Positions 24,706-36,611 of a stretch of DNA of 64,000 bases are shown here, piece after piece. Within the stretch, counting starts at the first letter, position 1. Each line of letters begins with the position of its first letter. The notes under the pieces were generated by a model, which had not been told where the DNA came from, made no database searches, and saw only the letters and a program-made list of their open reading frames with translations. Origin of the DNA: Dendronephthya gigantea. Lineage: Eukaryota > Cnidaria > Anthozoa > Malacalcyonacea > Nephtheidae. The translations under genes were made by a program, and so were the position numbers. The stretch lies in contig NW_021163301.1 in the NCBI RefSeq assembly GCF_004324835.1, positions 62,001 through 126,000 of the forward strand, given 5' to 3'.

Positions 24706-25399
24706 AAACGTACTTAAAATTGACTAAAAAATTTAAAAAAATGAAAAGCAAAAAATAAAAAAAAATTGAAAAGCATCTGTCTCCTAAAAAGACTGAAAAT
24801 TAAGTCGGGATATAGACTAAACTTCACTTAGATTGATTTTTTTCAATTTTAGAATATATTTTTCTCATCTTTTAGATAAATGAAATTTATTTGTCATTGG
24901 CGCTATATGGCGATACAGTAGCCCAAGAAAATCACCCTGTCAAATTTTCGTGAAAAAAAATTAAGGTACGTAAATATGAGTTTTTTAAAAGCGGGAAATT
25001 GTTTGATTTTTTTCCGTCTGACTTTCTTCATTTTCAGGCGTTTTAGAAGACACGTTTTTTAAAACTTTTTTACTTGTGCTTTTCTTTTAATTTTCAGGTA
25101 CTTTTTAACACGATAATTTTTCTTTTGGTTTTTTTATTTCAAATTTTTTTTCAATTTACAGTCTTTCACAAAGTCCGAGAAGTCTTTTCACTGTTTTACA
25201 CATTCCAAATCACACCGAGATTTTTCAGGCTAATTTTGTTGCATTGCCAGGAGTTGAAACGTTTGTCCTCGGATTGAGAGACGAACGTCTTAACCACTAG
25301 ACCATCGCGTCATTTGTCGAAAGTTATTGTTCTCTATTTGACCTAATCCTTTCGATGAATTTTAAATTAAATATAATTTCGGTTGGAAAAATCGAACCT

Positions 25400-25470
25400 T
25401 TCCCATGCAGGATTCGAACCTACCCTTACAACCTGGTAGGCCGAAGCCTTAACCACTGCGCTACCTCAAT
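25400..25470 (-). repeat. tRNA-like head A, minus-strand member of first divergent pair
   Basis: On the minus strand it reads ggtagcgcagtggttaaggc, then an anticodon-like arm and a B box ggttcgaatcc. The A box TAGCGCAGTGG fits the Pol III consensus TRGCNNAGYNGG. The 5' acceptor strand is not complementary to the 3' end, so this looks like a tRNA-derived SINE head and not a working tRNA. Equivalent copies lie left of every head-to-head centre. Confidence 0.7.
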
Positions 25471-25483
25471 AAGGCAACAACCA

Positions 25484-25553
25484 ATCCTATGGCCCAGTGG
25501 TTAAGGCTACGGCCTACCAGGTTGTAAGGGTAGGTTCGAATCCTGCATGGGAA
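25484..25553 (+). repeat. tRNA-like head A, plus-strand member of first divergent pair
   Basis: This 70-nt sequence folds almost as a tRNA. Acceptor tcctat pairs with atggga; a gcc/ggc D stem follows; acggc/gttgt forms the anticodon stem around loop ctaccag; gtagg/cctgc forms the T stem around ttcgaat. A box tggcccagtgg and B box ggttcgaatcc are intact. The anticodon would be ACC, which eukaryotic glycine tRNAs do not normally use, and spacing at positions 8-9 is off by one. A SINE head is therefore more likely than a functional tRNA. Similar copies start near 26799, 28107, 29420, 30745 and 32072. Confidence 0.65.
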
Positions 25554-25642
25554 AGGTTCGATTTTTCCCACCGAAATTACTATTTAATTTAAAATTCATC
25601 GAAAGGATTAGGTCAAATAGAGAACAATAGCTTTCGACAAAT

Positions 25643-25714
25643 GACGCGATGGTCTAGTGGTTAAGACGTTCGTCTCTCAATCCGAGGACAAACGTTTCAA
25701 CTCCTGGCAATGCA
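25643..25714 (+). repeat. Decayed tRNA-Glu(CTC)-like head B
   Basis: The run tggtctagtggttaagac plus loop ctctcaa closely matches the D arm and anticodon loop of eukaryotic tRNA-Glu (tggtctagtggttagga, ctctcac), with anticodon CTC. The B box is degraded (gtttcaactcc) and the anticodon stem has mismatches. It lies about 90 bp downstream of head A in the same direction. The mirror copy is at about 25241-25312 on the minus strand, and equivalents occur in all arms. Confidence 0.65.
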
Positions 25715-28700
25715 ACAAAATTAGCCTGAAAAATCTCGGTGTGATTTGGAATGTTTAAAACAGTTAAAAGACTTTTCGGCCTTTGCGAAAGACTGTGAAT
25801 TGAAAAAAATTTGAAATAAAAAAACCAAAAGAAAAATTATGGTGTTAAAAAGTACCTGAAAATTAAAAGAAAAGCACAAGTAAAAAAAGTTTTAAAACAC
25901 GTGTCTTCTAAAACGCCTAAAAATGAAGAAAGTCAGACGGAAAAAAATCAAACAATTTCCCGCTTTTAAAAAACTCATATTTACGTACCTTAATTTTTTT
26001 TCACGAAAATTTGACAGGGTGATTTTCTCGAGAGTGAAAAAATTTAATTTTTTCACTTTTTTGAAATTCTCTTAGATTTTTTTTTCGACGAAGAAGTATT
26101 TTGTCTTGGGCTACCTGTGTCAAGCCAGACACAGTCGCCCAAGACAGACACAGGTAGCCCAAGACAAAATACTTCTTCGTCGAAAAAAAAATCTAAGAGA
26201 ATTTCAAAAAAGGGGAAAAAATTAAATTTTTTCACTCTCGAGAAAATCACCCTGTCAAATTTTCGTGAAAAAAAATTAAGGTACGTAAACATGAGTTTTT
26301 TAAAAGCGGGAAATTGTTTGATTTTTTTCCGTCTGACTTTCTTTATTTTCAGGCTTTTTAGAAGACACGTGTTTTTAAAACTTTTTTTACTTCTGCTTTT
26401 TTTTAATTTTAGGTACTTTTGAACGCGATAATTTTTTTTTGGTTTTTTTATTTCAAATTTTTTTTCAATTCACAGTCTTTCGCAAAGGCCGAAAGTCTTT
26501 TAACTGTTTTAAACATTCCAAATCACACCGAGATTTTTCAGGCTAATTTTGTTGCATTGCCAGGAGTTGAAACGTTTGTCCTCGGATTGAGAGACGAACG
26601 TCTTAACCACTAGACCATCGCGTCATTTGTCGAAAGTTATTGTTCTCTATTTGACCTAATCCTTTCGATGAATTTTAAATTAAATAGTAATTTCGGTTGG
26701 AAAAATCGAACCTTTCCCATGGAGGATTCGAACCTACCCTTACAACCTGGTAGGCCGAAGCCTTAACCACTGCGCTACCTCAATAAGCAACAACCAATCC
26801 TATGGCCCAGTGGTTAAGGCTACGGCCTACCAGGTTGTAAGGTAGGTTCGAATCCTGCATGGGAAAGGTTCGATTTTTCCCACCGAAATTACTATTTAAT
26901 TTAAAATTCATCGAAAGGATTAGGTCAAATAGAGAACAATAGCTTTCGACAAATGACGCGATGGTCTAGTGGTTAAGACGTTCGTCTCTCAATCCGAGGA
27001 CAAACGTTTCAACTCCTGGCAATGCAACAAAATTAGCCTGAAAAATCTCGGTGTGATTTGGAATGTTTAAAACAGTTAAAAGACTTTTCGGCCTTTGCGA
27101 AAGACTGTGAATTGAAAAAAATTTGAAATAAAAAACCAAAAAAAATTATGGTGTAAAAAGTACCTGAAAATTAAAAGAAAAGCACAAGTAAAAAAAGTTT
27201 TAAAAACACGTGTCTTCTAAAACGCCTAAAAATGAAGAAAGTCAGACGGAAAAAAATCAAACAATTTCCCGCTTTTAAAAAACTCATATTTACGTACCTT
27301 AATTTTTTTTCACGAAAATTTGACAGGGTGATTTTCTCGAGAGTGAAAAAATTTAATTTTTTTCACTTTTTTGAAATTCTCTTAGATTTTTTTTTCGACG
27401 AAGAAGTATTTTGTCTTGGGCTACCTGTGTCAAGCCAGACACTGTCGCCCAAGACAGACACAGGTAGCCCAAGACAAAATACTTCTTCGTCGAAAAAAAA
27501 ATCTAAGAGAATTTCAAAAAAGGGGAAAAAATTAAATTTTTTCACTCTCGAGAAAATCACCCTGTCAAATTTTCGTGAAAAAAAATTAAGGTACGTAAAC
27601 ATGAGTTTTTTAAAAGCGGGAAATTGTTTGATTTTTTTCCGTCTGACTTTTTATTTTCAGGCTTTTTAGAAGACACGTGTTTTTAAAACTTTTTTTACTT
27701 CTGCTTTTTTTTAATTTTAGGTACTTTTGAACGCGATAATTTTTTTTGGTTTTTTTATTTCAAATTTTTTTCAATTCACAGTCTTTCGCAAAGGCCGAAA
27801 AGTCTTTTAACTGTTTTAAACATTCCAAATCACACCGAGATTTTTCAGGCTAATTTTGTTGCATTGCCAGGAGTTGAAACGTTTGTCCTCGGATTGAGAG
27901 ACGAACGTCTTAACCACTAGACCACCGCGTCATTTGTCGAAAGCTATTGTTCTCTATTTGACCTAATCCTTTCGATGAATTTTAAATTAAATAGTAATTT
28001 CGGTGGGAAAAATGGAACCTTTCCCATGCAGGATTCGAACCTACCCTTACAACCTGGTAGGCCGAAGCCTTAACCACTGCGCTACTCAATAACATATATA
28101 TCAACAACCAATCCTATGGCCCACTGGTTAAGGCTACGGCCTACCAGGTTGTAAGTGTAGGTTCGAATCCTGCATGGGAAAGGTTCGATTTTTCCCACCG
28201 AAATTACTATTTAATTTAAAATTCATCGAAAGGATTAGGTCAAATAGAGAACGATAGCTTTCGACAAATGACGCGATGGTCTAGTGGTTAAGACGTTCGT
28301 CTCTCAATCCGAGGACAAACGTTTCAACTCCTGGCAATGCAACAAAATTAGCCTGAAATCTCGGTTATGATTTGGAATGTTTAAAACAGTTAAAAGACTT
28401 TTCGGCCTTTGCGAAAGACTGTGAATTGAAAAAAAAATTGAAATAAAAAAACAAAAAAAAATTATCGCGTTCAAAAGTACCTAAAAATTAAAAAAAAAGC
28501 AGAAGTAAAAAAAGTTTTAAAAACACGTGTCTTCTAAAAAGCCTGAAAATGAAGAAAGTGAGACGGAAAAAAATCAAACAATTTCCCGCTTTTAAAAAAC
28601 TCATGTTTACGTACCTTAAATTTTTTTCACGAAAATTTGACAGGGTGATTTTCTCGAGAGTGAAAAAATTTAATTTTTTCCCCTTTTTTGAAATTCTCTT

Positions 28701-31700
28701 AGATTTTTTTTTCGACGAAGAAGTATTTTGTCTTGGGCTACCTGTGTCTGTCTTGGGCTACCTGTGTCTGGCTTGACACAGGTAGCCCAAGACAAAATAC
28801 TTCTTCGTCGAAAAAAAAATCTAAGAGAATTTCAAAAAAGTGAAAAAATTAAATTTTTTCACTCTCGAGAAAATCACCCTGTCAAATTTTCGTGAAAAAA
28901 AATTAAGGTACGTAGATATGAGTTTTTTAAAAGCGGGAAATTGTTTGATTTTTTTCCGTCTGACTTTCTTCATTTTCAGGCGTTTTAGAAGACACGTGTT
29001 TTTAAAACTTTTTTTACTTGTGCTTTTTTTAATTTTCAGGTACTTTTAACACGATAATTTTTCTTTTGGTTTTTTATTTCAAATTTTTTTCAATTCACCG
29101 TCTTTCGCAAAGGCCGAAAAGTCTTTTAACTGTTTTAAACATTCCAAATCACACCGAGATTTTTCAGGCTAATTTTGTTGCATTGCCAGGAGTTGAAACG
29201 TTTGTCCTCGGATTGAGAGACGAACGTCTTAACCACTAGACCATCGCGTCATTTGTCGAAAGTTATTGTTCTCTATTTGACCTAATCCTTTCGATGAATT
29301 TTAAATTAAATAGTAATTTCGGTTGGAAAAATCGAACCTTTCCCATGCAGGATTCGAACCTACCCTTACAACCTGGTAGGCCGAAGCCTTAACCACTGCG
29401 CTACCTCAATACAACAACCAATCCTATGGCCCAGTGGTTAAGCTACGGCCTACCAGGTTGTAAGGGTAGGTTCGAATCCTCCATGGGAAAGGTTCGATTT
29501 TTCCACCGAAATTACTATTTAATTTAAAATTCATCGAAAGGATTAGGTCAAATAGAGAACAATAACTTTCGACAAATGACGCGATGGTCTAGTGGTTAAG
29601 ACGTTCGTCTCTCAATCCGAGGACAAACGTTTCAACTCCTGGCAATGCAACAAAATTAGCCTGAAAAATCTCGGTGTGATTTGGAATGTTTAAAACAGTG
29701 AAAAGACTTCTCGGACTTTGCGAAAGACTTTAAATTGAAAAAAAAATTTGAAATAAAAAAAAACCCAAAAAAAATTATCGCGTTCAAAAGTACCTAAAAA
29801 TTAAAAAAAAAGCAGAAGTAAAAAAAGTTTTAAAAACACGTGTCTTCTAAAAAGCCTGAAAATGAAGAAAGTGAGACGGAAAAAAATCAAACAATTTCCC
29901 GCTTTTAAAAAACTCATGTTTACGTACCTTAAATTTTTTTCACGAAAATTTGACAGGGTGATTTTCTCGAGAGTGAAAAAATTTAATTTTTTCCCTTTTT
30001 TGAAATTCTCTTAGATTTTTTTTTCGACGAAGAAGTATTTTGTCTTGGGCTACCTGTGTCTGTCTTGGGCTACCTGTGTCTGGCTTGACACAGGTAGCCC
30101 AAGACAAAATACTTCTTCGTCGAAAAAAAATCTAAGAGAATTTCAAAAAAGTGAAAAAAATTAAATTTTTTCACTCTCGAGAAAATCACCCTGTCAAATT
30201 TTCGTGAAAAAAAATTAAGGTACGTAGATATGAGTTTTTTAAAAGCGGGAAATTGTTTGATTTTTTTCCGTCTGACTTTCTTCATTTTCAGGCGTTTTAG
30301 AAGACACGTGTTTTTAAAACTTTTTTTACTTGTGCTTTTCTTTTAATTTTCAGGTACTTTTTAACACGATAATTTTTCTTTTGGTTTTTTTATTTCAAAT
30401 TTTTTTCAATTCACCGTCTTTCGCAAAGGCCGAAAAGTCTTTTAACTGTTTTAAACATTCCAAATCACACCGAGATTTTTCAGGCTAATTTTGTTGCATT
30501 GCCAGGAGTTGAAACGTTTGTCCTCGGATTGAGAGACGAACGTCTTAACCACTAGACCACCGCGTCATTTGTCGAAAGCTATTGTTCTCTATTTGACCTA
30601 ATCCTTTCGATGATTTTTAAATTAAATAGTAATTTCGGTGGGAAAAATCGAACCTTTCCCATGCAGGATTCGAACCTACCCTTACAACCTGGTAGGCCGA
30701 AGCCTTAACCACTGCGCTACCTCAATAACATATATATCAACAACCAATCCTATGGCCCAGTGGTTAAAGCTACGGCCTACCAGGTTGTAAGGGTAGGTTC
30801 GAATCCTGCATGGGAAAGGTTCGATTTTTCCCACCGAAATTACTATTTAATTTAAAATTCATCGAAAGGATTAGGTCAAATAGAGAACAATAGCTTTCGA
30901 CAAATGACGCGATGGTCTAGTGGTTAAGACGTTCGTCTCTCAATCCGAGGACAAACGTTTCAACTCCTGGCAATGAACAAAATTAGCCTGAAAATCTCGG
31001 TGTGATTTGGAATGTTTAAAACAGTTAAAAGACTTTTCGGCCTTTGCGAAAGACTGTGAATTGAAAAAAAAATTTGAAATAAAAAAACCAAAAAAAATTA
31101 TCGCGTTCAAAAGTACCTAAAAATTAAAAAAAAGCACAAGTAAAAAAAGTTTTAAAAACACGTGTCTTCTAAAAAGCCTGAAAATGAAGAAAGTGAGACG
31201 GAAAAAAATCAAACAATTTCCCGCTTTTAAAAAACTCATGTTTACGTACCTTACGTAATTTTTTTCACGAAAATTTGACAGGGTGATTTTCTCGAGAGTG
31301 AAAAAATTTAATTTTTTTCCCTTTTTTGAAACTCTCTTAGATTTTTTTTTCGACGAAGAAGTATTTTGTCTTGGGCTACCTGTGTCTGTTTTGGGCTACC
31401 TGTGTCTGGCTTGACACAGGTAGCCCAAGACAAAATACTTCTTCGTCGAAAAAAAAATCTAAGAGAATTTCAAAAAAGTGAAAAAAATTAAATTTTTTCA
31501 CTCTCGAGAAAATCACCCTGTCAAATTTTCGTGAAAAAAAATTAAGGTACGTAGATATGAGTTTTTTAAAAGCGGGAAATTTTTTTGATTTTTTTCCGTC
31601 TGACTTTCTTCATTTTCAGGCGTTTTAGAAGACACGTGTTTTTAAAACTTTTTTTACTTGTGCTTTTCTTTTAATTTTCAGGTACTTTTTAACACGATAA

Positions 31701-33425
31701 TTTTTCTTTTGGTCTTTTTATTTCAATTTTTTTTCAATTCACCGTCTTTCGCAAAGGCCGAAAAGTCTTTTAACTGTTTTAAACATTCCAAATCACACCG
31801 AGATTTTTCAGGCTAATTTTGTTGCATTGCCAGGAGTTGAAACGTTTGTCCTCGGATTGAGAGACGAACGTCTTAACCACTAGACCACCGCGTCATTTGT
31901 CGAAAGCTATTGTTCTCTATTTGACCTAATCCTTTCGATGAATTTTAATTTAAATAGTAATTTCGGTGGGAAAAATCGAACTTTTCCCATGCAGGATTCG
32001 AACCTACCCTTACAACCTGGTAGGCCGAAGCCTTAACCACTGCGCTACCTCAATAACATATATATCAACAACCAATCCTATGGCCCAGTGGTTAAAGCTA
32101 CGGCCTACCAGGTTGTAAGGGTAGGTTCGAATCCTGCATGGGAAAGGTTCGATTTTTCCCACCGAAATTACTATTTAATTTAAAATTCATCGAAAGGATT
32201 AGGTCAAATAGAGAACAATAGCTTTCGACAAATGACGCGATGGTGTAGTGGTTAAGACGTTCGTCTCTCAATCCGAGGACAAACGTTTCAACTCCTGGCA
32301 ATAGAACAAAATTAGCCTGAAAAATCTCGGTGTGATTTGGAATGTTTAAAACAGTTAAAAGACTTTTCGGCCTTTGCGAAAGACTGTGAATTGAAAAAAA
32401 AATTTGAAATAAAAAAACCAAAAAAAAATTATCGCGTTCAAAAGTACCTAAAAATTAAAAAAAAAGCACAAGTAAAAAAAGTTTTAAAAACACGTGTCTT
32501 CTAAAAAGCCTGAAAATGAAGAAAGTGAGACGGAAAAAAATCAAACAATTTCCCGCTTTTAAAAAACTCATGTTTACGTACCTTTTTACGTAAATTTTTT
32601 TCACGAAAATTTGACAGGGTGATTTTCTCGAGAGTGAAAAAATTTAATTTTTTTCCCTTTTTTGAAACTCTCTTAGATTTTTTTTTCGACGAAGAAGTAT
32701 TTTGTCTTGGGCTACCTGTGTCTGTTTTGGGCTACCTGTGTCTGGCTTGACACAGGTAGCCCAAGACAAAATACTTCAAGATATAAATTTTTTGAGTCTC
32801 GACCACATTTTCACAGTCTTCACCACGAGACTAACAGATTTAGTGATTGACAGCCGGTTAAGTTTTGTATATTAAGGGGATCTCGGAAAAAGTCGAAATA
32901 CGAAAGCGGGAACCACAGGACCACATTAATTCTGCCACAAGTTGAAAATTTTGTGGAGTTTCCTGACAAACTGACAATTTCCTTTCGATCACTTCTTCGG
33001 ATTTTGGGCGAAAAGAAAATTCGTTTCTAGTGCTACATAATTTCTAATGTTTTTGCCTCCCGCAGTAAAGTCTTCAAGAAGAGTGTCTGCATGATGATAC
33101 ACTGTTAAGTCTTAAGAATCCGCGAAACAAAAACATTTTAGAACTTTGGCAAAACTAGATCAATTTCGCAGAATATCTAGCCTATTTATTAATATTACGA
33201 GAAAAAATCTTAACAGTCCTTTTCTCCCCCTCCTTCCTTCTGGTCGAAACGGCTTTCCATACTTTCTCTGTGCTACAAATAGCTGAATGCAACGTTATAT
33301 ACAGGTTTTCCCTGACCTATAGGATTTTTGCGATAATTTTATGCCATCATGCAATATACTTCGAAAAAAACTGGAACTCGCGAAAATCGAAAATTTGGTA
33401 GAGAAGTGCACGCGGAATAAACAAC

Positions 33426-33426
<1 letters not shown>

Positions 33427-33475
<49 letters not shown>

Positions 33476-33537
33476 ATTATATTATATATATATATATATA
33501 TTATATATATATATATTATATATATTATATATATATC
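33427..33537. repeat. (TA)n microsatellite
   Basis: About 110 bp of nearly pure TA dinucleotide, interrupted by a few ataatatt steps. Confidence 0.97.
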
Positions 33538-34919
33538 ATATGGTACATTTAAATCAACAATGAAAAAATATTTCTTGCACTTAAACCCAATAACTTAGCA
33601 TTATAGACCCTTGCTACCATAAAAATGGCTGTAAAGGATTATAATGTAAACTCTATACTCTTTGCATGTATAATATTTTTCTCTTTCATATCACACAATA
33701 CAATTGGAATAGCTTGTTTATTATATTTAGATCTTAGTTAATATTGCTATCTTCTTATTTAGAATAGATAATCGAACTGACAATTTTTGGTATATAATTA
33801 GTTAATTGTAATCTAGGGACCTTAAACAAAAGCCCTATGGTTTCTAGAAGGTTCCTAGCCCTACTATGTAAATATTTTCTTCTAATTACTGGTTACGTGT
33901 AAATACATATCAAACTCTGTGTAGACAAAAGGTATATCGTGTTTCAAGTTAGCGCGCTTCCAGCTGCGCGGCTATATTATTTGACTCAAAATTCGTGGTT
34001 TTTTCCTGCTCGTGCGTTGTGCGTAAAAAATACATCTTAGTTACCAGCGGGATTTAAAAATTTCACCTTCGGCACGTCTGGTAATGCAATTTTCATACAG
34101 ATTCATCACGTTCTAGACCTGGACTTTGGGGTTTTTTAGTACGCCGCTATTATAGAATTTCACCGCTGAGTGACCTACTCACGGCGGAAGTGAGAGGGAA
34201 ACTGGAGCTAGCGCTGTTGCAATACATTGTGACGTCTAGTTACTTCCATTTTTGGAATCTACATGATTTGGCGCAAATTTTGATACCAAATTCATACATA
34301 TTCAAAGCGAATTAAGAGTGGACCAATGGCTCTATATCTTCGGTTTTTCGGGGTTTCTTTCTCGATTTTGGTTTTGTTTACCTCATAAATTCATTCCGTC
34401 GAAGGGATAGAGCATGAATACGAACAAAGTACGCCTTTTCTACGGACTACAGTTCCTTCTTTTAATTACGAAATAAGCAAGTAAGTATTAAAATTATAAA
34501 TTTTTGATGATTGTCCATATTAAAAGTTTAAAATATCTTTGTTCGGAGTTGATAAACACTCTGTGTCTATATTTCAGCTTACTCATATATACTTTATCAA
34601 AAGAGAGGCACTGAGCAAAAGAACGGAGAAACCTATGGCTATGAATCTTCTTTTAGTTGACGTGTTTGCGGACGAAAACTCATTATTATTAATGTATTCA
34701 TCGGCAAAACGCCGAGATGGGCCGGCTTCAAAATTCGCTTCATGAATTCGCTTCGATCTCAACGCCATCTTTGTTTATGGCCGCGCGGTATTGCTCTCAA
34801 AAGAGACTAGACTCTAGCTAGGGCAAATGTCCCAATTTGTACTACAAGAGTTTGATATGGATATGGGCGAAAAAATTTAAAAAAAAAAAAAAATATATGG
34901 CTTATGAATTATCACATTT

Positions 34920-35030
34920 AAGGCCTGTTTCAGACGTCGAACTTTTCATGTGCCGAACCTGATGTTAATAAGCTAAAGTCTTTGTTTATAAAGCTCGTTT
35001 GCATTTGATTCGGCACATGACTAACTTATC
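34920..35030. mobile_element. Partial copy of the ggcctgtttcaga foldback family
   Basis: The sequence aaggcctgtttcagacgtcg followed by aacttttcatgtgccgaacc matches the terminus and arm of the 19925-20046 element. The opposite terminus is degraded after ggcacatga, so only one end is well preserved. Confidence 0.55.
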
Positions 35031-35360
35031 TTCACGACCAGAAACAGCACTTTAACTGCATGAAAAATATATCAAACGAATAGACCAAACAATCAAAGCG
35101 TGTGACAAAATTGAATTAATCTTATTTGAAGAGTGTGATTCTTATAGAATATTTGCCATTTTTTATTCTGACTTCTAGATTTTTTGGAATTTTTTCATTC
35201 ATTGTCAAATAAATATTACACTTTCCTCTAAAATGTTAAAGCTGGAACAGCGCGAATGCGAGATACTATCTTAATTTGCACATGTTCTCTACTTTGCAAT
35301 GTAAATGATTAGATAAAACGTTACTGACATGAGGCAGCTGTATTTTGAGTCGTAGCGTAT

Positions 35361-36389
35361 ATGTTAAGTTTTGGTCCTCAACTCTCAAGCGTCAACGATT
35401 ACTTGTATTTAAGTTCAACACAACACGGAGTCAGTATGAGCGATGATCTTAAAGATGTTAAAATTATTCTTGCAAACCAAGATGGTGCCTATCAACCATG
35501 TGTGTTGTCTGGAATACTCGAAATCTGCCCAAGCAAACCGACTACAATACACGAAATTCAAGTGAAGCTCACAGGGCAAGCCTATATTTCTTTAGCAAAC
35601 ACAGAACGGCGGGAGGTTTTCATCGACATAGTTCAAATTATATTTCCAACCCCGGAAACACAAATCAGCGAGCATTTCGAAACGACACTACAAGAGAACG
35701 TTCGTTACAGAGTACCGTTTCATTTTCAGCTCAGGAATCACTTACCGTCGTCGTTTGAATTAAACACATCTTATTCTGGTATAACGGCTTATGTTCGTTA
35801 TTACATTGAAAGCATCGTTATACGATCGAAACACACTTTGGCGCATAGATGTAGAAAGGATTTTAAATTTCGCCAAACCCGAGAGTTAACGGAGATTCCT
35901 GGATATTCAATGCCGAAGACATATCGTAAGTCTTATCGAAGTGGGGTGCTCGGTTTAGCTGCTGCGGTACACCTGACTTGTGAATTAGGTCGCGTTGTAT
36001 ACTACCTCGGCGAGACGATCTCCCTCAATATTACCGTAGACAATAGCGAAAGAAAAGTTCAAACAAAATTTGTTATCGCTCAGCTTGTGCAAGATGTTGG
36101 CCTTATCGAGAACGAAAGTGATCACCGCAGCTTACATAAATGCGTCACGATTAAAGTATTGCAGAGCAAGGTAGCTGCGGAGAGCGTCCAGACGAAACAG
36201 TGCGTAACACTATCCAACGTAGAGTTAGACATACAACCTGCTATGGACTTGATTCCGACAGTCGAAACAAGAAAAAGCATTATGTTCAACTACGCTGTAC
36301 TGGTGAAGGTTATCATGGATGAAAAGTCAAATCTGTCTTTGAAAATCCCTATTACCGTCGTTCAGAGAAACAAGTTATTATTCTACTGA
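35361..36389 (+). CDS. Alpha-arrestin (arrestin-domain-containing protein)
   Basis: Intronless 342-residue protein with an arrestin fold. The N-domain (~residues 28-155) shows VKIILANQDGAYQPCVLSG, a run of beta strands, VPFHFQLRNHLPSSFE and SGITAYVRYYIESIV, the usual LPxSFEg...YxV pattern of arrestin_N. The C-domain (~190-335) starts VHLTCELGRVVYYLGETISL and ends KIPITVVQR. Alpha-arrestins generally act as adaptors bringing ubiquitin ligases to membrane proteins. This one stops right after the C-domain and has no PPxY tail, so it may be a short, adaptor-deficient form. The Met at 35436 (MSDDLKDVKI) is an alternative start that fits the family N-terminus better. Lack of introns suggests a retrocopy or a lineage-specific intronless family. 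Confidence 0.85.
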   Translation: MLSFGPQLSSVNDYLYLSSTQHGVSMSDDLKDVKIILANQDGAYQPCVLSGILEICPSKPTTIHEIQVKLTGQAYISLANTERREVFIDIVQIIFPTPETQISEHFETTLQENVRYRVPFHFQLRNHLPSSFELNTSYSGITAYVRYYIESIVIRSKHTLAHRCRKDFKFRQTRELTEIPGYSMPKTYRKSYRSGVLGLAAAVHLTCELGRVVYYLGETISLNITVDNSERKVQTKFVIAQLVQDVGLIENESDHRSLHKCVTIKVLQSKVAAESVQTKQCVTLSNVELDIQPAMDLIPTVETRKSIMFNYAVLVKVIMDEKSNLSLKIPITVVQRNKLLFY

Positions 36390-36611
36390 ATTTCTATGAT
36401 ATCAACATCATAGACATAGCTTTCACTAATCAATATTCATAAAAGATAATAACGGCAGCAAACAAAGAAAAGCTGCAGATAATCTATCTATTGTTAAAAG
36501 CATAGTCAATTTTATGCAACGTGTACACGTAGTTGTCAATTCAATTCCATTCATTTTTATCGTTAGCTTTATTCTGCAGTATATAATATTTAGTACATAC
36601 ACACCTAAAAA

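Larger units (their letters stand above)
24917..32777. repeat. Giant palindromic array of tRNA-derived units (~6 x 1.31 kb)
   Basis: Arms of ~650 bp alternate in orientation. Head-to-head centres (tcaata...caacaaccaatcctatgg) occur near 25475, 26790, 28095, 29410, 30730 and 32055. Tail-to-tail centres (acctgtgtc...gacacaggtagcccaag) occur near 26135, 27450, 28760, 30075, 31395 and 32735. Every arm carries, outward from the head centre, a tRNA-like sequence with A and B boxes, a ~90-bp spacer, a second tRNA-like sequence, then ~400 bp of A/T-rich DNA with long A and T runs. The first unit begins abruptly at 24917 (tagcccaagaaaatcaccct) and lacks the outermost ~75 bp of its arm; the last ends at 32777. 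Arms differ by few substitutions and homopolymer-length changes. Open frames such as MKKVRRKKIKQF recur because the repeat recurs and run through homopolymers; I do not regard them as genes. Confidence 0.93.
32778..35360. other. Gene-poor region between the palindromic array and the alpha-arrestin gene
   Basis: No convincing coding region. It contains a TA microsatellite (33427-33537) and a partial foldback element (34920-35030). Short overlapping frames near 34539-34768 on both strands show no recognisable motif. Confidence 0.5.

Noticed and set aside
25484-25553. Functional tRNA-Gly(ACC) gene
   Set aside because: Anticodon ACC is not normally used for glycine in eukaryotes, position 8-9 spacing is wrong and the sequence is embedded in a repeat; a SINE head fits better.
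26053-30285. Recurring frames starting MKKVRRKKIKQFPAFKKL or MFTYLNFFSRKFDRV on both strands of the palindromic array
   Set aside because: They recur because the repeat recurs, run through A/T homopolymers, differ in length from copy to copy and match no known domain.
24917-32777. CRISPR-like array
   Set aside because: Units are ~1.3 kb palindromes with no short direct repeats or unique spacers, and the window is eukaryotic.
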